Shown piece after piece: positions 60,071 through 64,000 of a DNA stretch of 64,000 nt. Where the stretch lies: assembly GCA_030761205.1 (NCBI GenBank), contig JAULJL010000039.1:1312001-1376000 (forward strand), read 5' to 3'. Made by a program: the position numbers and the translations under genes. The notes under the pieces were generated by a model. The model searched no databases. It saw nothing but the letters and a program-made list of their open reading frames with translations, and was not told the origin of the DNA. The stretch is from Fremontodendron californicum. Lineage: Eukaryota; Streptophyta; Magnoliopsida; Malvales; Malvaceae. Every line of letters begins with the position of its first letter. Position 1 is the first letter of the stretch.

Positions 60071-60458
60071 AGAGGAGGGATCCACTTATATTAATGTAAA
60101 ATTTAATTAGTTTTACGTATTTTTATAATTTTTTATACTATTTATATTTGTTTAATCCGACCGTCGTATTTCATGTTCTATTCACATAGATCATGCAAGT
60201 CGAGTTTCGATTAAATTAAAAATATCTAACTATTTGTTTGATGTAAAAAATTTCAACTGTTGAATATATATTAAAAAAACAGTGTTCTCGACCAATATGA
60301 TAGAGATATCAGATCGATTCGAAACTTTAAATGCACGACGAATATGATTATATTGTTAAATACAACGGTCGGCTTGTTAAAATATAAATCGTATAAAAAA
60401 TTATGAAAGTGTGTAAAACTAATTTAGTTTTACACTAGTGTAAGTGAATCCCTCCTCT
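60071..60458. mobile_element. hAT-like MITE nested in an older repeat
   Basis: AGAGGAGGGATCCACTTATA at the left and TAAGTGAATCCCTCCTCT at the right are inverted repeats, continuing into GTAAAA(C/T)TAATT. TTTGATA (or TTTTGATA) flanks both sides. The host repeat (about 59,980-60,070 and 60,466-60,540) reads continuously once the insert and one duplication are removed. Confidence 0.85.
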
Positions 60459-61037
60459 TTTGATAAATTAATAATTTATGTTATATAAATTTAACACGTT
60501 CGTATATTTATATCATATTCATATTATTTTTTCAGTGTTGTAGCCCCTTGACTTCAATTTTATTTTGATTTTTAAGTATTATTTCATCAAAAAAATTATA
60601 AAATTTGGCTTCCAAAAATTTATAATTGGGCCGACTCCTCCAACATAAATTTTTTAGTTTTGCCCCTATAATATGATTGTTTCATAAGAATTTTGTCAAG
60701 AACTTAACCATTAAATGATTTAAAAATACATAAAGAATCATTACTAGTACTATTTTTTTTTTTTTTGTTTAAGTGTGATTGATCATTTAAAAAAGTTTAT
60801 TCATAAACAAAGACTTAAATGTACTATTTGTACTAACTAATATTTAAGTATATGGTATGCTTAAGTGGTTACAAACTTTTTGCTTGAAAACTGTTCTACT
60901 TTGAATTAGAAAGGAAAATATCCTATATGGTTAAAGTACTCAACCATGGATTGCCAAAATAACTATGCTTTCTTTGAAATTGAAGATTTCTTTGATAGAT
61001 TAAATTAATTAACAATTTTGTCCTTTGCAATTAAACA

Positions 61038-61093
61038 TTAATCCTTTAATTTTCCAACTAATTATAGCTTTAGTTGGAAAATTAAAGGATTAA
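61038..61093. repeat. Perfect 23-bp inverted repeat with 10-nt loop
   Basis: Arm 61038-61060 (ending TTTTCCAACTA) pairs exactly with 61071-61093 (starting TAGTTGGAAAA); loop ATTATAGCTT. The sequences just outside (TTTTGTCCTTTGCAATT) are repeated on both sides in direct orientation. Confidence 0.85.
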
Positions 61094-61423
61094 TTTTAAA
61101 TGATACCCTTTTGTCCTTTGCAATTTTTAGAAATTTTTAGTTATATTTTTAAAACATGCCACGAATTAAGAAATTTTAGGAAAATAGAGAGTTCAATATA
61201 TTTTAAAATTTTTAATTTTTTTTTATATTAAATTTAAATAAAAAATATTTTACTATGTAAAAAATAATTCAAATCAAACTAAACCAAACCAACCTTGATT
61301 ATTAAAAATTTATTTTAAACCTAATTTGATTCGAATCAAATTTATCGAATCAAACGGATAAACTAATCATAAATAGATCTAAAAAAATATGGGGAATATT
61401 TTGGGTCACACTTGTGTTGGACT

Positions 61424-62713
61424 TAGGGATGACAATGGAGCGAGGCGGGGGTGAAAATTACCTTATCCATCTCCACCTTACTTTTGAATGGATGTTGAAA
61501 ACATCCACCTCCATGGATGTCGATTACATCAATAACCGCTCCACGATGCTTCACTCCGTTACACCGACTAATTTTTATTAATTATTTTTAATTTAATATT
61601 GTAAAAATTATATTATAATTTATTCATTAATATAATTTTAGAATATAATTTTTTTAATATACATAATATACAAATATATACTAAAAGTAAATATAAAATA
61701 TTTAAGGGATAAAATAATAATTTTAAAAGTCAAAACAATCATTTATCAAAATCATTTCGTTTCATTTTTAGACCGCTTTTAAAAAAAAAAAATCTCTCAA
61801 TTCAAAACAAATCGATACGAAATTTATCTATTAAATCAGGTTTTACCGTCTCTAATTGGATTTGACAATCGACAAGGGGTTAGATAATGAAAGATTGCAA
61901 AGACCAAAAACACCAAAGAAAAGCCTAAAGTGGGAAGGATAATGAGATGACATTTAATTATTACAAGTTAATCTTCATATTTTCTCAATGTCATGTTGGG
62001 GGGGAGGGGTTTGTCTCCCATAAAGTAGCTTAAGTCTAATCAATAATTCCCACCCACATCTTTCTTACCAAAATATATTTCCATTTCCACGCCTTTGTTT
62101 TTAGGAACATGACTCCTAGTCCACCTGCATTGGGGGGCATCCCTAACCTTTGCTTTTAGGGATTATAAAACTCGATTCGACAGATAGATTTTGAATCGAT
62201 CCGATTTAAATGAGACTTTTTTTTTTTAACAATGAAGGTGGAACGGAGCGGTACGATTTTTTTTTGTTTGAAAGGCGGGGATGGAATAGTTGTGGTAACT
62301 GCCTGCTCCACATCGTCCCGTCTCGAATACTGAAATTATAATTTTACCCTTAAATATTTAGTTTTTAAAAGAATAATAAAATAATATAATTAAACTTATA
62401 ATTTTTCTTTTCAAAAACCTAAACCTAATTTTTTTTTCTTCTTAGATTAAAAATATATTTATATTGAATTTATATTTAAAATTTTTTACAATGCTTTATT
62501 ATTTTAAAAAATAAAAATAATTAATAAATATCAAATTGGACGGAGCGGAGCGGGGTGGTTATGGATGTAACCGACATCCATGGAAGTGATAGTGGTATTG
62601 AAATTTCAACATCCACGACGAAACAGGACGGAGGACGGGACAAAGCAGTGCTATAACAGGACAAGAACGAATACTACAAAATCCGTCCCTGTCCTGCTCT
62701 ATTGTCATCCCTA
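61424..62713. repeat. Repeats with TAGGGATGACAAT inverted ends
   Basis: TAGGGATGACAATGGAGCG at the left and CTATTGTCATCCCTA at the right. Between them are two G/C-rich CGGAGCGGGG-type segments (61,424-61,580 and 62,210-62,713) separated by ordinary AT-rich sequence. This could be one long element or two decayed copies of a known-style plant MITE. No matching target duplication found. Confidence 0.55.
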
Positions 62714-63100
62714 CTTGCCTTACGCTGCTTTTTTGCTTAAGCTCTAGTTGGGCTTAACTATATGTGAGGAACAAGCACCAAGTTTTACATCCACAAGAAC
62801 TCCATTGAATCTCAGTATATAATTTTAAGAGAAAAATACTTCACAGTTGGTACCAACAGATATATGCTCAGGGCAGTCATCCAATCATTCATAAAAAATA
62901 CACATATGGCTCATTACAGTGTCAATGCAGCTGCCTATAATGTATTCAAAACTTTACAACTAAGTAAGTGCAATATTTAAACCAACATTTTTTGTTATTA
63001 GAAAATGAAAAACCAAAAAATCATATAAATATGAATGGGGTTTTAAGCAATTTAACCACACACGAACTATAAGCAGTAACAGAAGATTTATTAAATCACT
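62714..63100. other. Intergenic sequence, nothing recognised
   Basis: AT-rich, no coding or repeat structure that I can name. Confidence 0.4.
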
Positions 63101-64000
63101 AAAAAATAATTCGCGCTACGTTGTGGGTGAAACGATTGATTTTTTTTTATAATAGTAATGACAATAATGTTATAAACACATAAATTAATAACATATAAAA
63201 TTAATTATTAACATGAAAAAATTTATATAAATTTATAATATTTTGAAAACAGAAAAAAAGAATGACACGAACACGTTATGTAAACACAGAATTTCTTTAA
63301 ATTGAATCACTCTGACAAATTATACAAAATATATAATGAATTGAGGCAGGACACAAACACACAATTTTTATAAAAAAAAAAATTAAATCACAATGGCAAA
63401 CTATGTAAAATATGAGATGATTGAGACACGACACGAACACAACATAGAAAAAATAATTAAAACACAACACAAAAATAACATGAACACGACACGAATACAC
63501 GAAAATGTAAAAATCTATATAAATTTATAATACTTTATATAAATTATTAATGTGTAAAAATTTATATAAATTTTAATACTTTAAAAACACAAAAAATTAC
63601 ACGAACACGGACACACAAAATTTTTTCTAAATTGAATAACTATGACAAATTATGTAAAATATTTCATGAATTGAGACATGACACGAACACAACATAGTAA
63701 AAATAATTAAAACACAATACGAAAAATAACATGAACACGACATGGATACACGAAAGTGTGAAAATATACATATAACGAATTATTAACATGTAATTTTTTT
63801 TTATAAATTTATAATAGTTTATATAAATTATTGTGTAAAACTAATTATTAACGTGTAAACATTTATATAAATTTATAATACTTAGAAGAAAAAAACGAAC
63901 ACGTCACGAACACAATTTTTTCATTAAATTGAATCATTATGATAAATTATGCAAAATATGTCATAAATTGAGATACGACATGAACACACAAATTTTTCTC
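63100..64000 (+). repeat. Tandem-like array of the GAGACACGACACGAACAC family, running off the window
   Basis: TTGAG(A/G)CA(C/T)GACACGAACAC recurs at 63,341 (variant), 63,421, 63,671 and 63,968, at spacings of about 80, 250 and 297 bp. The units between share ACATGAACACGACA and ATATAAATTTATAATA. Confidence 0.75.

Noticed and set aside
63100..64000. CRISPR-like array
   Set aside because: Repeat spacing is irregular (80-300 bp), the units are imperfect, and the window is plant nuclear DNA.

Overview
This is nuclear DNA from a flowering plant, most likely a eudicot. The evidence is an AT-rich background, small exons split by AT-rich GT-AG introns, plant-only gene families (RLCK-VII kinase, DVL/RTFL small polypeptide, TRF-like protein) and abundant plant MITEs. 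The genus cannot be fixed from the sequence alone.

Region 1 (1-20,200) is the genic part. A TRF-like nuclear protein gene runs on the minus strand and leaves the window at its left edge, so its expected C-terminal Myb domain is outside. A complete seven-exon translin gene (minus, 7,200-9,983) stands head-to-head with an RLCK-VII kinase gene of the PCRK1/2 type (plus, 16,569-19,597). The kinase gene has a one-base insertion in its activation segment and a GC-AG first intron. A complete, apparently very young Ty3/Gypsy chromovirus (10,350-15,475; 291-bp LTRs that look identical; 5-bp TSD) sits in the shared promoter region of these two genes. Thirteen copies of one short MITE family lie in introns and flanks here. 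Nearly all have 8-bp target-site duplications, and one copy is nested in the terminal repeat of another.

Region 2 (20,200-37,300) is gene-poor and AT-rich. It holds two hAT-type MITEs rich in CGAG motifs, several older repeat families, long (TA)n tracts and one clear small gene: a DVL/ROTUNDIFOLIA-like polypeptide of 59 residues at 25,681-25,860 with its own TATA box.

Region 3 (37,321-58,346) is the most remarkable part: a Mutator-like element (MULE) of about 21 kb, bounded by matching terminal inverted repeats and a perfect 9-bp target-site duplication. It encodes a two-exon MuDR-type transposase of 755 aa with all expected domains, and on the other strand a 12-exon Ulp1-like C48 cysteine protease of 707 aa with an intact H-D-C triad. 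It also carries a 3'-truncated plant-transposon-domain gene and exon-like fragments that may be captured host sequence. Its non-coding parts are unusual: about 50 scattered copies of the palindromic motif ATGTACAT, seen only inside the element; two GC-rich arrays of CCGCGG-containing imperfect palindromes; and a 37-bp minisatellite near the right end. Its ends are partly duplicated inside it (about 1.35 kb on the left, shorter parts on the right), which suggests an element nested in, or duplicated within, a relative. The layout resembles the ULP-carrying Kaonashi-type MULEs described in Arabidopsis.

Region 4 (58,347-64,000) has no recognisable gene. It contains degenerate repeats, a hAT-like MITE inserted into an older repeat, a perfect 23-bp hairpin and a tandem-like array of the CGACACGAACAC family.
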